A stretch of DNA of 64,000 nucleotides from the NCBI GenBank assembly GCA_964550435.1, contig CAZJZI010000001.1, positions 70,215 through 134,214 on the forward strand. Direction: 5' to 3'. The notes under the pieces are model-generated. The model had not been told where the DNA came from, did not search any database, and saw only the letters and a program-made list of their open reading frames with translations. Origin of the DNA: UBA11400 sp964550435 (lineage in GTDB: Bacteria; Bacteroidota; Rhodothermia; Balneolales; HLUCCA01). Below, one piece after another: positions 1-8,811 of this stretch (the first letter of the stretch is position 1; the number at the start of each line of letters is the position of its first letter). Both the position numbers and the translations under genes were made by a program.

Positions 1-299
1 AATTCAAACATAGATAACTATAGTTAAAATGGATGGGCAAAATTAGGGTCATCTGCTTGAAATGTCAATTCAAGCATACCTACTTCAGTTGTTTAGAACC
101 GATATTGACAAATGGATAAATTATTAGCCAATGACCTGTATTCTGCGACAACAATTTACAACTTAAGTCACAATTAAGCCCGAAAATTCGTTAATCAATC
201 ATATTTTTTTTCAAATATGTTTATGAGGTGAATGAAATTGGTTAAGTTTACCGTTCAGGCGATACCGAGTTAAACCAATTACCAAAAAGGAAGTTCGTT
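1..299. other. Intergenic region before the first gene
   Basis: No gene is visible here. An upstream coding region could end at the TAA at about 25-27, but this cannot be shown from the window. An 8-bp inverted repeat (54-61 with 69-76, loop 62-68) forms a hairpin without a following T-run, so it is not an intrinsic terminator. A TTGACA hexamer at 105-110 has no convincing -10 partner. The last part (286-293) holds the AAGGAAG ribosome binding site of the next gene. Confidence 0.5.
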
Positions 300-920
300 T
301 TGGACAAGATCCAGATGGATATATTAGGGCTATCCACTTCACCAAGTAGTGGCGGAGCCTATGCGTTAATTTTAAATGAAGTAAGTGGTAGTCGAAGATT
401 ACCAATTATCATTGGAAGCTACGAAGCCCAGGCGATCGCACTGGAACTGGAGCATATCAAACCCCCGCGTCCAATGACCCATGACTTGATGAAACAGATT
501 GTAGAAGCATTTGAGTATGTTCTCAAATATATTTATATCAGTGAGTTAAAAGAAGGTACTTTCTTTTCGAAAATGATTTTTGAGGGTCCGGAGGGAGAGG
601 TTACTGTAGACTCGAGACCCTCCGACGCCGTCGCATTGGCAATCCGATTCTCATCACCCATTTTTGTCGCAACTTCAGTGCTTGATGATGCCGGAATTAT
701 TTCTGAAGAACTTGACCCAACTGTTACAAAAGAACCCTCCGAGAAAAAAACTGCACCTTCAAAGCCTGCGACAGCTACGAATCCAGAGTCATCCTCCGAA
801 AATGTTGAAACACGTATTCAACTTCTTCAGAACAATATGGATGCTGCCATTCAAGCCGAAGATTATGAACTTGCTGCCCGTTTGAGAGACGAACTTCAAA
901 AATTGAAAGGCCTGCTTTGA
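300..920 (+). CDS. Bifunctional nuclease (DUF151) domain protein with C-terminal UVR motif
   Basis: Residues about 5-135 match the DUF151/BFN family, with the conserved stretches PRPMTHDL (56-63) and SRPSDAVALA (105-114). A Ser/Pro/Lys-rich linker (about 135-168) leads to a UvrB/UvrC-type helical motif (about 171-203, ending LAARLRDELQKLK). Members are reported as nucleases or stress-linked proteins; the substrate here is unknown. The TTG at 300 is preferred because AAGGAAG lies 6 bases before it, whereas the next in-frame ATG (315) is 21 bases from that site. The stop codon overlaps the TTG start of bshC, so the two are probably translationally coupled. It is the first gene of an apparent five-gene run to tmk. 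Confidence 0.85.
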   Translation: MDKIQMDILGLSTSPSSGGAYALILNEVSGSRRLPIIIGSYEAQAIALELEHIKPPRPMTHDLMKQIVEAFEYVLKYIYISELKEGTFFSKMIFEGPEGEVTVDSRPSDAVALAIRFSSPIFVATSVLDDAGIISEELDPTVTKEPSEKKTAPSKPATATNPESSSENVETRIQLLQNNMDAAIQAEDYELAARLRDELQKLKGLL

Positions 921-2530
921 ATCTTAGGCAATTACCATTCAAAGAGTTAGGTTTCAGTAAGTTATTCAGTGACTATTGCACACAATCAGAGGATTTGATT
1001 TCGTTTTTTGAATACAACCCGTTTGATTCTAGCTCACTAATTCATCGAAACAAGATTCAACCAGAACCGCAGATCGGTAAATTGGAGGAAGCGCTTAAAG
1101 CCTATAATCCATCACACCTTCTCCATGATAAAGCGAAGAGAAATCTTCAACAACTGATTGAAAATCCAAATGCCAGAACCATAGTAACCGGACAACAACT
1201 CACTCTGGCTGGTGGACCGCTGTTTACAATGTTTAAGATTTTGACGACTATCAGTGAGTCCAAGAAATCCTCATCAATTCTAGGTCATCCTGTTATTCCG
1301 ATTTTTTGGTTGGCCGATGAGGATCAGGACTTCGACGAGATTGCCTCAGTTACCGTACCTTCAGGCACCGAATTTCAGACTGTGACTCTGAACAATCCTG
1401 AGGTAGATTCTCAAAGAGCTGGGTTTATTCCAGTTACAGAAGAAGTAATCACAAAGGTCAAAGATCTGTTGTCGCATCTGCCTGAAACCGATTTTCATCA
1501 CGATATCGCAAAACACCTTACAGACTCCTATGCTATAGGCAATACACATAATGACGCCTTTGCAGAGCTCATATTAAGGTTATTCAGCCGTTTTGGTCTC
1601 CTGGTTTTTGGTTCTGCAAGACCAGAATCCCGTATTCTGCTTAAAGACTCATTCAAGAAGCTAATTCTTAAAAGTGATGAAATTTATAAAGCACTTGAGA
1701 ATACTTCACAAAAACTTGAAGTCATTTACCATAGGCAGGTGACAGTTTCTCCATCGAATTGGTTTATCTGTAAAAAAGATGGAAGTCGGCGTAAACTAGA
1801 TTATGACAATGGCATTTGGGTTTCTTCTGATGGATTATCTGTCACTACAGATGAATTGGTCGAGATGGTATTCGAAAACCCTAATATATTGTCTCCCAAT
1901 GTATTCTTGCGTCCATTACTACAGGATATTCTGTTGCCCAATATCGCAATTGTGGCTGGACCGGGTGAAGTTGCCTATTATGCTCAGACTCGTGAAATGT
2001 ACAAGGTTTGTGAAATGGCTATGCCTGTAGTGATTCCCAGATTCAGTGGAATGTTGATTGAGCCGGCTATCGAAAAAAGTTTGGCAGAGTTACCCTTCGA
2101 TATTTCAGATTTTGCCAAAAGACGAGAAGATCTTGAATCAGAATTTGTTCAAAAGACACAAGAGCATGATTTAAATACTTTTTTCAATCAGTGGTCGGAA
2201 CAAATCAGTGCACTGGCTGAGTCAAAAATTGAGGTTATTGAATCTGTAGACCCAACACTGATTGGTACTCTAAAACGTATTGAATCTGAGCAGAATAACT
2301 CCTTGAACCAATTAAAAGGTAAAATCTTTAAAGCCGTTAAGGTTAAGCAAGAAGTCCAGATCAAGCGAATTCATCGCGTCCAAAATAATTTGTTCCCAGG
2401 TAGAGTGCTTCAGGAACGCAGTCTTGGTTTTATTTACTTCTTGAATAAGTACGGAGTAGATCTACTTGATCAACTTCTGGAAGTTGTTGATTCACATAGC
2501 CTTGACTCGCACTATATTATCGAGTTGTAG
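917..2530 (+). CDS. bshC: Bacillithiol biosynthesis cysteine-adding enzyme BshC
   Basis: BshC adds cysteine to glucosaminyl-malate in the last step of bacillithiol synthesis, a cytoplasmic low-molecular-weight thiol. At 537 residues the length is normal. The N-terminus (QLPFKELGFSKLFSDY) is typical, VTGQQ (90-94) and FWLADEDQDFDEI (130-142) match family signatures in the nucleotidyltransferase-like core, and a coiled-coil region follows at about 395-500 before the conserved C-terminal helix. The only plausible start is the TTG at 917, which overlaps the preceding TGA as TTGA. No bshA or bshB is in this window, so those steps must be encoded elsewhere. Confidence 0.93.
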   Translation: MNLRQLPFKELGFSKLFSDYCTQSEDLISFFEYNPFDSSSLIHRNKIQPEPQIGKLEEALKAYNPSHLLHDKAKRNLQQLIENPNARTIVTGQQLTLAGGPLFTMFKILTTISESKKSSSILGHPVIPIFWLADEDQDFDEIASVTVPSGTEFQTVTLNNPEVDSQRAGFIPVTEEVITKVKDLLSHLPETDFHHDIAKHLTDSYAIGNTHNDAFAELILRLFSRFGLLVFGSARPESRILLKDSFKKLILKSDEIYKALENTSQKLEVIYHRQVTVSPSNWFICKKDGSRRKLDYDNGIWVSSDGLSVTTDELVEMVFENPNILSPNVFLRPLLQDILLPNIAIVAGPGEVAYYAQTREMYKVCEMAMPVVIPRFSGMLIEPAIEKSLAELPFDISDFAKRREDLESEFVQKTQEHDLNTFFNQWSEQISALAESKIEVIESVDPTLIGTLKRIESEQNNSLNQLKGKIFKAVKVKQEVQIKRIHRVQNNLFPGRVLQERSLGFIYFLNKYGVDLLDQLLEVVDSHSLDSHYIIEL

Positions 2531-2550
2531 AGAATAGGGGGATTATTTTT

Positions 2551-3120
2551 ATGCTTGAAGTAAAAAGTCGCCTGCGGGAAATGCTCAAAGAGTACCGAAA
2601 CCAGATTAGTGAGGAACGATGGAACCAAATCGCTGTGGAAATACAGAAAAATGTACTTGATTTGCTCAAGAAATTAAGTTTAAACAGCGTTGGATGTTAC
2701 ATTAAAAGCCAGAAAAGTCGCGAGATTTCCACTGATATTATACTTAAGTCATTGCTTGAGTCAGGTCTCAAAACATATGTGCCTGTTGTAGGTGACAACT
2801 TCACAATGGATATGGTTATCATTAATATGGATACTGTTTATTCTACTAACTCATGGGGTATCCCAGAGCCAGTGGATTTCAAAAAAGATGATTCATCAAT
2901 TCCAGAAGTGGTGATTATTCCAATGCTCGGAGCTGATTATCGTGGATACAGAATCGGTTATGGTAAGGGTTACTATGATCGCTACTTGTCTAAAAATGAT
3001 GTTGTAAAAATTGGAATCTGCCCGATTTCCTGTGTAATTCATGAATTACCAATAGATCAGTTTGATATTCCAATGGACTATTTGATAACCGAAATCGGGA
3101 TTATACGTAGGAATGCATAA
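2551..3120 (+). CDS. 5-formyltetrahydrofolate cyclo-ligase
   Basis: The enzyme converts 5-formyl-THF to 5,10-methenyl-THF with ATP in cytoplasmic folate metabolism. The C-terminal signature is clear: GADYRGYRIGYGKGYYDRYL at about 127-146, the ATP/phosphate-binding loop of the YgfA/MTHFS family. The N-terminus has the usual basic helix (KSRLREMLKEYRNQIS). Length of 189 residues is standard. It starts 20 bases after bshC, with a purine-rich AGGGGG about 12 bases before the ATG, and is probably co-transcribed with it. Confidence 0.92.
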   Translation: MLEVKSRLREMLKEYRNQISEERWNQIAVEIQKNVLDLLKKLSLNSVGCYIKSQKSREISTDIILKSLLESGLKTYVPVVGDNFTMDMVIINMDTVYSTNSWGIPEPVDFKKDDSSIPEVVIIPMLGADYRGYRIGYGKGYYDRYLSKNDVVKIGICPISCVIHELPIDQFDIPMDYLITEIGIIRRNA

Positions 3121-3165
3121 TAGCTACGGGTTAAGTATATTACAGCGTAATCAAAGGGGAATTTA

Positions 3166-3786
3166 GTGGATAGAACTAAAACAAAGCAAAGACATACGGG
3201 AATTGACGAAGTTTTTGATATCAGCGAAACTGAGCTGGAATCAACGCTTGAGTCGTATTTGGAGGCAGAAGAAAAGGAAGAAAAACCAAGACTTCTGAAC
3301 TTTGTATCGCTTTCTGGGTTAGCTATGCTGATGGTAGGATTTGTTGCTGTAATGCAGCTAATAATTCCAACAATGAATGTAGATGTAATGGGACCGTTGT
3401 CTGTACTCCCTATTTTCGGAGGTATTTTAGTACTTTTATACGGCCTTGGCATTGTAGGTGGCGAGCGTAAGAGAAAAAAGCGCAAAGAAAAGAAAAACAA
3501 CGAACTTAAGGAGAGAACAATGGCCCGTTATGCATCGGCAACACGGGGGCCAGCAGGCCAAGTTGATTCTTTTGCATTCAAAAAGAAAAAGAAACTTTTC
3601 AAATCCATACGAGATAAAAAAATCTTTGGAGTTTGTGGTGGGATTGCAGACTATCTGGGTATTGACGCTACACTTATTCGTATTCTTTTTGTAGTATTTT
3701 TCCTTGTTGGTTCCGGTACACCGGCTTTAGTTTATCTGGCACTAGGACTAATCCTGGACAAAGAACCACCGGCATTGTCCGAATAA
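3166..3786 (+). CDS. PspC-domain membrane protein with N-terminal two-helix extension
   Basis: Three parts are visible: an acidic N-terminus (about 12-40), two hydrophobic helices (about 46-67 and 75-97) followed by a very basic stretch rich in Arg and Lys (about 100-116), and a C-terminal PspC domain (about 144-200) with the hallmark GVCGGIADYLGID and a third membrane helix. PspC proteins act at the inner membrane in envelope-stress responses or as toxin-like partners of PspB; none of the other psp genes is here. The GTG at 3166 follows AAAGGGGA by about 5 bases, supporting this start. The function of the N-terminal extension is unknown. Confidence 0.8.
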   Translation: MDRTKTKQRHTGIDEVFDISETELESTLESYLEAEEKEEKPRLLNFVSLSGLAMLMVGFVAVMQLIIPTMNVDVMGPLSVLPIFGGILVLLYGLGIVGGERKRKKRKEKKNNELKERTMARYASATRGPAGQVDSFAFKKKKKLFKSIRDKKIFGVCGGIADYLGIDATLIRILFVVFFLVGSGTPALVYLALGLILDKEPPALSE

Positions 3787-3797
3787 CTTACTGAATC

Positions 3798-4406
3798 ATG
3801 ATTTTAATTTCGTTTGAGGGTATTGACGGAAGTGGCAAAACGACACAAATCAATCTGCTGAAAAAACAGTTGGAAGCCAACGGACATGAGGTCTTTTTTT
3901 TTCGCGAGCCGGGCGGAACGGAACTGTCTGAAGTCATTCGTGGAATTTTGTTAAATCCTGAGATTGAAATTAATCCTGTCACCGAAATGCTGTTGTTTTC
4001 ATCGGCTCGTTCTCAGTTAATTGCCGAAAAAGTAAAGCCACTAAGTACTACCGATGCAATTGTGATTCTGGATAGGTTCTATGACTCAACTGTTGCATAT
4101 CAGGGTTATGGAAGAAAGTCAGTTCCACTGGAGCAGGTCCACCAGTTAAATACAATTGCATCCCACGGACTCGTACCAGATATAACTTTTTATTTGAGAA
4201 TTGACCTTGAAGTAGCTGAAAAGCGCAGATCGCAATTTACCAAAGATAGAATGGAACGATCTGGGTCCGAATTTTATCGGGCGGTCATCGGTGGATTTGA
4301 TGAATTAGCCACAACTAACGGTCGATTCATCACTATTCAGGCTGATGGCGAGATGAATGCTATTCATCAACTTATCTTAAAAGAGGTCGATAAAAAATTA
4401 AACTGA
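3798..4406 (+). CDS. tmk: Thymidylate kinase
   Basis: Tmk phosphorylates dTMP to dTDP for DNA synthesis. The P-loop EGIDGSGKTT is at 7-16, the dTMP-binding FREPGGTEL at about 35-43, and DRFYDSTVAYQGYGR at about 92-106. A short Lys/Arg LID segment follows near 155-170. Length (202) is normal. The gene starts 11 bases after the PspC-domain gene and ends three bases before the convergent exporter gene, with no terminator hairpin visible in that junction. Confidence 0.95.
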   Translation: MILISFEGIDGSGKTTQINLLKKQLEANGHEVFFFREPGGTELSEVIRGILLNPEIEINPVTEMLLFSSARSQLIAEKVKPLSTTDAIVILDRFYDSTVAYQGYGRKSVPLEQVHQLNTIASHGLVPDITFYLRIDLEVAEKRRSQFTKDRMERSGSEFYRAVIGGFDELATTNGRFITIQADGEMNAIHQLILKEVDKKLN

Positions 4407-4408
4407 GG

Positions 4409-6706
4409 TTAAGTGCGTAATTTAGCAGGTTGGGTTTTAAATCCATCTCTGAACCACAGTAGTAAAGATGGGAGTAAAAAAAGATCAGCAAACAATGCAG
4501 TTACGATTGTTAAACATGTCAATGTACCCATCAGCATAGTCGATGTAAAGGCACTGGTAGCCAGTGTTCCAAACCCGGTTACGAGTATCAAACTTGTCAA
4601 AATGATGGCTCGACCCGTTTTTTCAGTGGTGATAGCCAAAGCTTCTCTCAAATTTGCAGTTCGACCAATTTCCACTCTTAGTCGTGCCAGAAAATGTATG
4701 CTGTCGTCCACTGCAATTCCAAATGCGATCGTAAAGATTACTGCAGTCGATGGCTTAATATCGACACCCAGGTAACCCATTACTCCAGCAGTAATTATCA
4801 ATGGGACCAGATTTGGAACCAAAGAAATGAATGTAAGTTTCCAGTCTTTGAACAACCATCCCATAATAAGACCAATAAGAATAAAAGCTAGTATTATGCT
4901 GTTCTGAAGTGAACTTACAATGTTTCCGGTCAAGTCTGAAACCAGAACGGAGGTACCAGACACATAAATAGTTTCGTCCGGGAATCTTTTATGTAACCAG
5001 TCATTTATTTCAGATCGCATTTCATTCACTCTGTATGAACCTGCGTCTTCTATGTTGGATGCCAGTCGAATTTTAGTGTAATCGAAATCGACCAGACGGC
5101 TGGCAGCGTCAGGATCTGTAATCTCAAGAAGTAACATGTACTGCGCGATTAATTGATCGTTGTCCGGTAGGGGATCAATAGCTGCAGATTCTGGTGACAT
5201 GGTCGCATGGACTTCTTTGAGAAGTGTAGTAAGTGAAACAGTCTTGTAAATCTCTGGAAATGTATTCAAATACGCTTCAAATGCCTCAATCTCACGAAGT
5301 AAATCGGCTGAAAGTGCTAATCCAGGTTCATTAGTCTCGATAACAAATTCTAGTGGGAACTGTGGTACAAGTCTTTCATTGAAAAAGTTACTGTCTTGCA
5401 TCACCTGAGTATCTTCACCTACATCATCAAATATTTTCCCGTTGACCCTGAGTTGTAAGGCACCAAAAATGAAAATGGCCGTTATTGATGCTGATATAAG
5501 TACAATTTTTTTGTAGTGTAGATTGGTCCACAAAAAAGCGCGTTTCAACCATGCTCCAAGTACCTGATGAACAAAGTTTTGAGCGTCATTGTTATTATTC
5601 GATTCTTTGAACCACGGCAATATGGTCGGTAGAACGAAAATTGTTACTATGAAAGCAATAAATACCCCGGCAGCAGTATAGAGTCCAAATCGCTGCATGG
5701 GTACTACATCGGCTGTAAACAGTGTACCGAATCCAATGGCTGTAGTGATACTGGTCAAAAAGGTGGCTCCCCCCAGGATAATAAGCGTCTCTCTGAGAGC
5801 AGGACCTTGTGCAAGTCCATTTAATCTGGCATCCTGATACTTCGCAAGAAGATGAATAGAGTCGGCCACACCAACGCACAATAGGATGGGAGCTATCGTA
5901 CTACTCATAATTTCAAAGTAACCACCCGTTATGACCATAAACGCTACAGTCAGAAGTATTGTAAGCCAAACAATCCCGATTGGAATCAAAATACCCCTAA
6001 CATTACGGAATAACCCCCAAAGCAAAAGCATGATGAACACGGATGAAATGCTGATGTACATGATAATTTCTTCGTTCAGCATATCCACGTATTGGTTCCT
6101 GAAAAACGGAATACCAGCAATACGAAAGTCATATTCTGCGCTGTAAAGTCTCAGTATATCATGTAGGTCGTTTATTACCTGACTTCGAACAGGATAGGAG
6201 TTTAGGGTGTCATCAAGTTCAATTATTATTGAGGTAACCGTGCCATCCTGGTTGATCAGAATATTGGATGTGAAAGGATTAGTAGTCAGTTTTTTGAGTA
6301 GCTCATGTTGTTCTAAAGTAGAGAGCTCGGCCTCTGACACATAGGGTTCGCTAATCAATTGGCCATCTTCATTACGAAATTCATTTGCATTCCAGATGCT
6401 GAATACGTCGGTAACATTCTCAATCGACTCAATGGATTCGGTTAGTTCTTTTATATCCTGAAGAACCTGCTTATCTAAAACGTTGTTTTTTTCAAACGCA
6501 ACCGCAATCAGGTTGTCATCTCTGCCAAATTCTTGACTGAGAAGCTGGTAATCCTGAATAGTTGGTGATTCTTTGGGGAAAAAGCCTTCCAGATTAAAAT
6601 CTGTCCTTACCTGCGATGCCGGATATATAGAAACAACCATCAGGACCAGGAAGGTCACAAAGATGGTCCTGGGGTAAGCAAGTATAAATTTTGTAAGTAA
6701 CTGCAC
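4409..6706 (-). CDS. RND superfamily (MMPL-type) exporter
   Basis: A 765-residue inner-membrane protein with the duplicated RND layout: a membrane helix at about 8-30, a large periplasmic domain, a five-helix bundle, a second helix/periplasmic domain and a second bundle. Both halves carry the charged helix-4-like motif (GVADSIHLLAKYQDARLNG, then GIAVDDSIHFLARLR), as in MMPL/HpnN-like and Patched-like transporters that move lipids or other hydrophobic molecules. It is shorter than the HAE1/AcrB drug pumps. It lies downstream of, and 29 bases from, a gene for a DUF1302-like outer-membrane protein, a pairing seen in other bacteria, so the two probably work together. Substrate unknown. Confidence 0.85.
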   Translation of the reverse strand: MQLLTKFILAYPRTIFVTFLVLMVVSIYPASQVRTDFNLEGFFPKESPTIQDYQLLSQEFGRDDNLIAVAFEKNNVLDKQVLQDIKELTESIESIENVTDVFSIWNANEFRNEDGQLISEPYVSEAELSTLEQHELLKKLTTNPFTSNILINQDGTVTSIIIELDDTLNSYPVRSQVINDLHDILRLYSAEYDFRIAGIPFFRNQYVDMLNEEIIMYISISSVFIMLLLWGLFRNVRGILIPIGIVWLTILLTVAFMVITGGYFEIMSSTIAPILLCVGVADSIHLLAKYQDARLNGLAQGPALRETLIILGGATFLTSITTAIGFGTLFTADVVPMQRFGLYTAAGVFIAFIVTIFVLPTILPWFKESNNNNDAQNFVHQVLGAWLKRAFLWTNLHYKKIVLISASITAIFIFGALQLRVNGKIFDDVGEDTQVMQDSNFFNERLVPQFPLEFVIETNEPGLALSADLLREIEAFEAYLNTFPEIYKTVSLTTLLKEVHATMSPESAAIDPLPDNDQLIAQYMLLLEITDPDAASRLVDFDYTKIRLASNIEDAGSYRVNEMRSEINDWLHKRFPDETIYVSGTSVLVSDLTGNIVSSLQNSIILAFILIGLIMGWLFKDWKLTFISLVPNLVPLIITAGVMGYLGVDIKPSTAVIFTIAFGIAVDDSIHFLARLRVEIGRTANLREALAITTEKTGRAIILTSLILVTGFGTLATSAFTSTMLMGTLTCLTIVTALFADLFLLPSLLLWFRDGFKTQPAKLRT

Positions 6707-6735
6707 TTGATATGGTTAATTTGGGTGGTTAAACA

Positions 6736-8070
6736 TCACCAGTATGCAGTTAGTTTCAAATAAACAAATGAATTATCCGAAAAATTATAGAAAGTCAAAT
6801 GCCCATAAAATGATTTTGGTCGATCTCCGGTAAAAATATGCCCTCCTGAACTTATGCGCAGGCCATCTATACCTGCAAAAGTGATATCAGGATTCATCCA
6901 GGTGTCATTACCTTCCAGGTGATATCTGGATAGAAATCTGAAGTTCCATCTTTCATCGGATGAAGTTCGGGTGTACAGTAAGGAGCCAATGTGGTGGATT
7001 TGATTTTGAAGCATTGATTCATTGTGATCAAAAATGTATTCAAAAATTAACTGAAGACTTAGATTCCCTTTAGCCAAGGGATATCTTAAACCCCACAATG
7101 ACTGTAAATAGGGTGAGGATGCCAGGAACTCATTGTCTTGTGCTTTGGTAAATTCCTCGAAATCAACTGTAGTTGATGTTGTTCCTCTAAGAGACTCAGG
7201 TAAATAGTCAAAGTATGAGTTCGTCCAGAAAGCTTGTTCGGAAGTGAGTATTAATTTTTGATTAACACGGTATTCTGCACCCAACATAATAGCATTGTTG
7301 CGATTGTGCTTGGGAGTAACTTGCAGTTGTGGTTCAGGAAACAAGGTTTTAACACGTTTAGACAAAGCAGGTGTTGGATTAAAACCCGAATAGAATGATA
7401 AATCAATATCCAGGTTCAAATTAGATCGATTATTCCAACGTAGAGCAACCTGAGTGTTCGAAAGTTTAGCAGATGGATACTCAGTTTCGATGTATTCAAC
7501 ATTCTGCGTTGGCCAGGCACTCCACCGTGTTCCAGGCTCTGCCAGATTTGATGGGAGATAAATCGGGATGATAATAAACTGAAAGTTATTATTCTCTCTG
7601 TAATAGATGAGATTGATGGCTGTTACTCCAGTACGCAAATCGGTGAAGTCCTGGGTCAGAAACTCAGACAGATCCATCGGGGTAATTATATCATGAATTT
7701 GTGCTGCATCCGCCCGACCCCAAACTATCATTTGTTGCCCGATTCGCAGATCAAATCGCTCTTTCTTGTAATCAAAAAAGGCCTCTCTAAGCCTGATTTC
7801 GGGTGAAAATATATTATTTGAAGTCAGATTTTGGCGAAGTTGAAGAGCCAGATTCACCGAGTAGATAGGGGTTTGGTGGCGAAACTCAGGTTGAAGGATA
7901 TTTCTGTTGAAAAGAAATTCACCACCATCACTGGTAAGTGCACCTGATTCAAAACGATAGTACCCGGAAAATGTATTTTGTGAAATAACCTGCAACGGTA
8001 GGATTAGCAGGCAAAAAAAGGATACTAGTTTGGGATAAGTTAATCTAAAAAACACGATTAGAATATGCAA
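6736..8070 (-). CDS. DUF1302-like outer-membrane beta-barrel protein
   Basis: A 444-residue protein with an N-terminal signal peptide (hydrophobic to about residue 30) and alternating amphipathic strands ending in an aromatic C-terminus (KLTAYW), as expected for an outer-membrane barrel. The stretch LREAFFDYKKERFDLRIGQQ followed by a VWGRADAAQIHD motif and 'NPxDLxEFL'-like text resembles DUF1302 proteins, which in Proteobacteria are encoded beside RND/MMPL exporters. The next gene on this strand is exactly such an exporter. An alternative is an alginate-export or porin-like barrel. Family assignment is by motif only. Confidence 0.6.
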   Translation of the reverse strand: MHILIVFFRLTYPKLVSFFCLLILPLQVISQNTFSGYYRFESGALTSDGGEFLFNRNILQPEFRHQTPIYSVNLALQLRQNLTSNNIFSPEIRLREAFFDYKKERFDLRIGQQMIVWGRADAAQIHDIITPMDLSEFLTQDFTDLRTGVTAINLIYYRENNNFQFIIIPIYLPSNLAEPGTRWSAWPTQNVEYIETEYPSAKLSNTQVALRWNNRSNLNLDIDLSFYSGFNPTPALSKRVKTLFPEPQLQVTPKHNRNNAIMLGAEYRVNQKLILTSEQAFWTNSYFDYLPESLRGTTSTTVDFEEFTKAQDNEFLASSPYLQSLWGLRYPLAKGNLSLQLIFEYIFDHNESMLQNQIHHIGSLLYTRTSSDERWNFRFLSRYHLEGNDTWMNPDITFAGIDGLRISSGGHIFTGDRPKSFYGHLTFYNFSDNSFVYLKLTAYW

Positions 8071-8116
8071 TGGTTAAAAATTATGGGTTGTTTCGGTTCT
8101 TTTATGTGAAAAATGA

Positions 8117-8147
8117 TTGCTGATGACGTGAAAAGTCCGTATTTTTA
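8117..8147 (+). promoter_or_regulatory. Candidate Bacteroidota-type promoter for the SRPBCC gene
   Basis: A TTG at 8117-8119 is separated by 20 bases from TATTTTTA at 8140-8147, one mismatch from the TAnnTTTG -7 box described for Bacteroidota primary sigma factor. The expected transcription start is about 8152, giving a 5' UTR of about 110 bases. Seen by eye only. Confidence 0.35.
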
Positions 8148-8261
8148 GTGAATTATGGATATTGTATTTCAAGAACACTTCAAATATAGGATCCGAAGAA
8201 AATCAGCGGTGAACGCCATCGCGAGCAATCAATACTAACTCCACGAATCACAATAGTACAT

Positions 8262-8726
8262 ATGGCGCACGAAAACATCGAAGTTAATCTGCCTCTGGCC
8301 AAGGTTTATGAATTAATGAGCTGCCCTGTAGATTTTCCAAAATTCATGAAGTCTATCAACCAGGTTAACAAGATCAATTCACAAACGTTCGAGTATATAA
8401 CCGAAATTGGTGGCGAAGAATTTCGTTGGACTACAAATATTATCGACGATCTTCGTAACACTCGATTCGCTTGGATTACCATTAATGGTAACCTGAATCA
8501 GACTGGGACCATTCGTTTCACACCACTCGATAACGGAACCCGTACTCGTGTTGATTTCAGCCTCGATTACCGTACTTTCTTCGGTGAGCCCACAGAAGCA
8601 GTTGCAAAATTCATCGCTGAATTACCAGCAACACTACAGGCTGATCTGAAAACTTTCAAAGATCTGGCTGAGTCCGGTAACTTTAATGAAACCAAAAAGT
8701 CAGTTAAAGAAGAAGCTACTGTTTAA
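8262..8726 (+). CDS. SRPBCC (START/polyketide cyclase-like) domain protein
   Basis: A 154-residue cytoplasmic protein with the helix-grip pattern of the SRPBCC superfamily: an N-terminal strand (ENIEVNLPLAKVYELMS), then WTTNIIDDLRNTRFAWITING and a long C-terminal helix (about 120-145) that would close a hydrophobic pocket. Coenzyme Q-binding and polyketide cyclase-type proteins share this fold; no catalytic residues identify a reaction. It is a single-gene unit, with its own candidate promoter and a strong terminator right after it. Confidence 0.7.
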   Translation: MAHENIEVNLPLAKVYELMSCPVDFPKFMKSINQVNKINSQTFEYITEIGGEEFRWTTNIIDDLRNTRFAWITINGNLNQTGTIRFTPLDNGTRTRVDFSLDYRTFFGEPTEAVAKFIAELPATLQADLKTFKDLAESGNFNETKKSVKEEATV

Positions 8727-8752
8727 TCTTTGACGGAATACTTTTTTACTCT

Positions 8753-8779
8753 AGGGGAAGCCAACGCTTCCCCTTTTTT
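8753..8779 (+). terminator. Intrinsic terminator after the SRPBCC gene
   Basis: AGGGGAAGC (8753-8761) pairs perfectly with GCTTCCCCT (8766-8774) around a four-base loop, and a run of six T (8774-8779) follows. It separates the SRPBCC gene from aroE. Confidence 0.9.
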
Positions 8780-8811
8780 GTTTCAGCCAGTTACTGAAGT
8801 TATGTATATTC

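Noticed and set aside
54..76. 8-bp hairpin near the left edge
   Set aside because: No T-run follows, so it is not a supported terminator.
3078..3500. 140-codon minus-strand frame opposite the PspC-domain gene
   Set aside because: The plus-strand gene has a clear domain and ribosome binding site, and this frame shows no family features.
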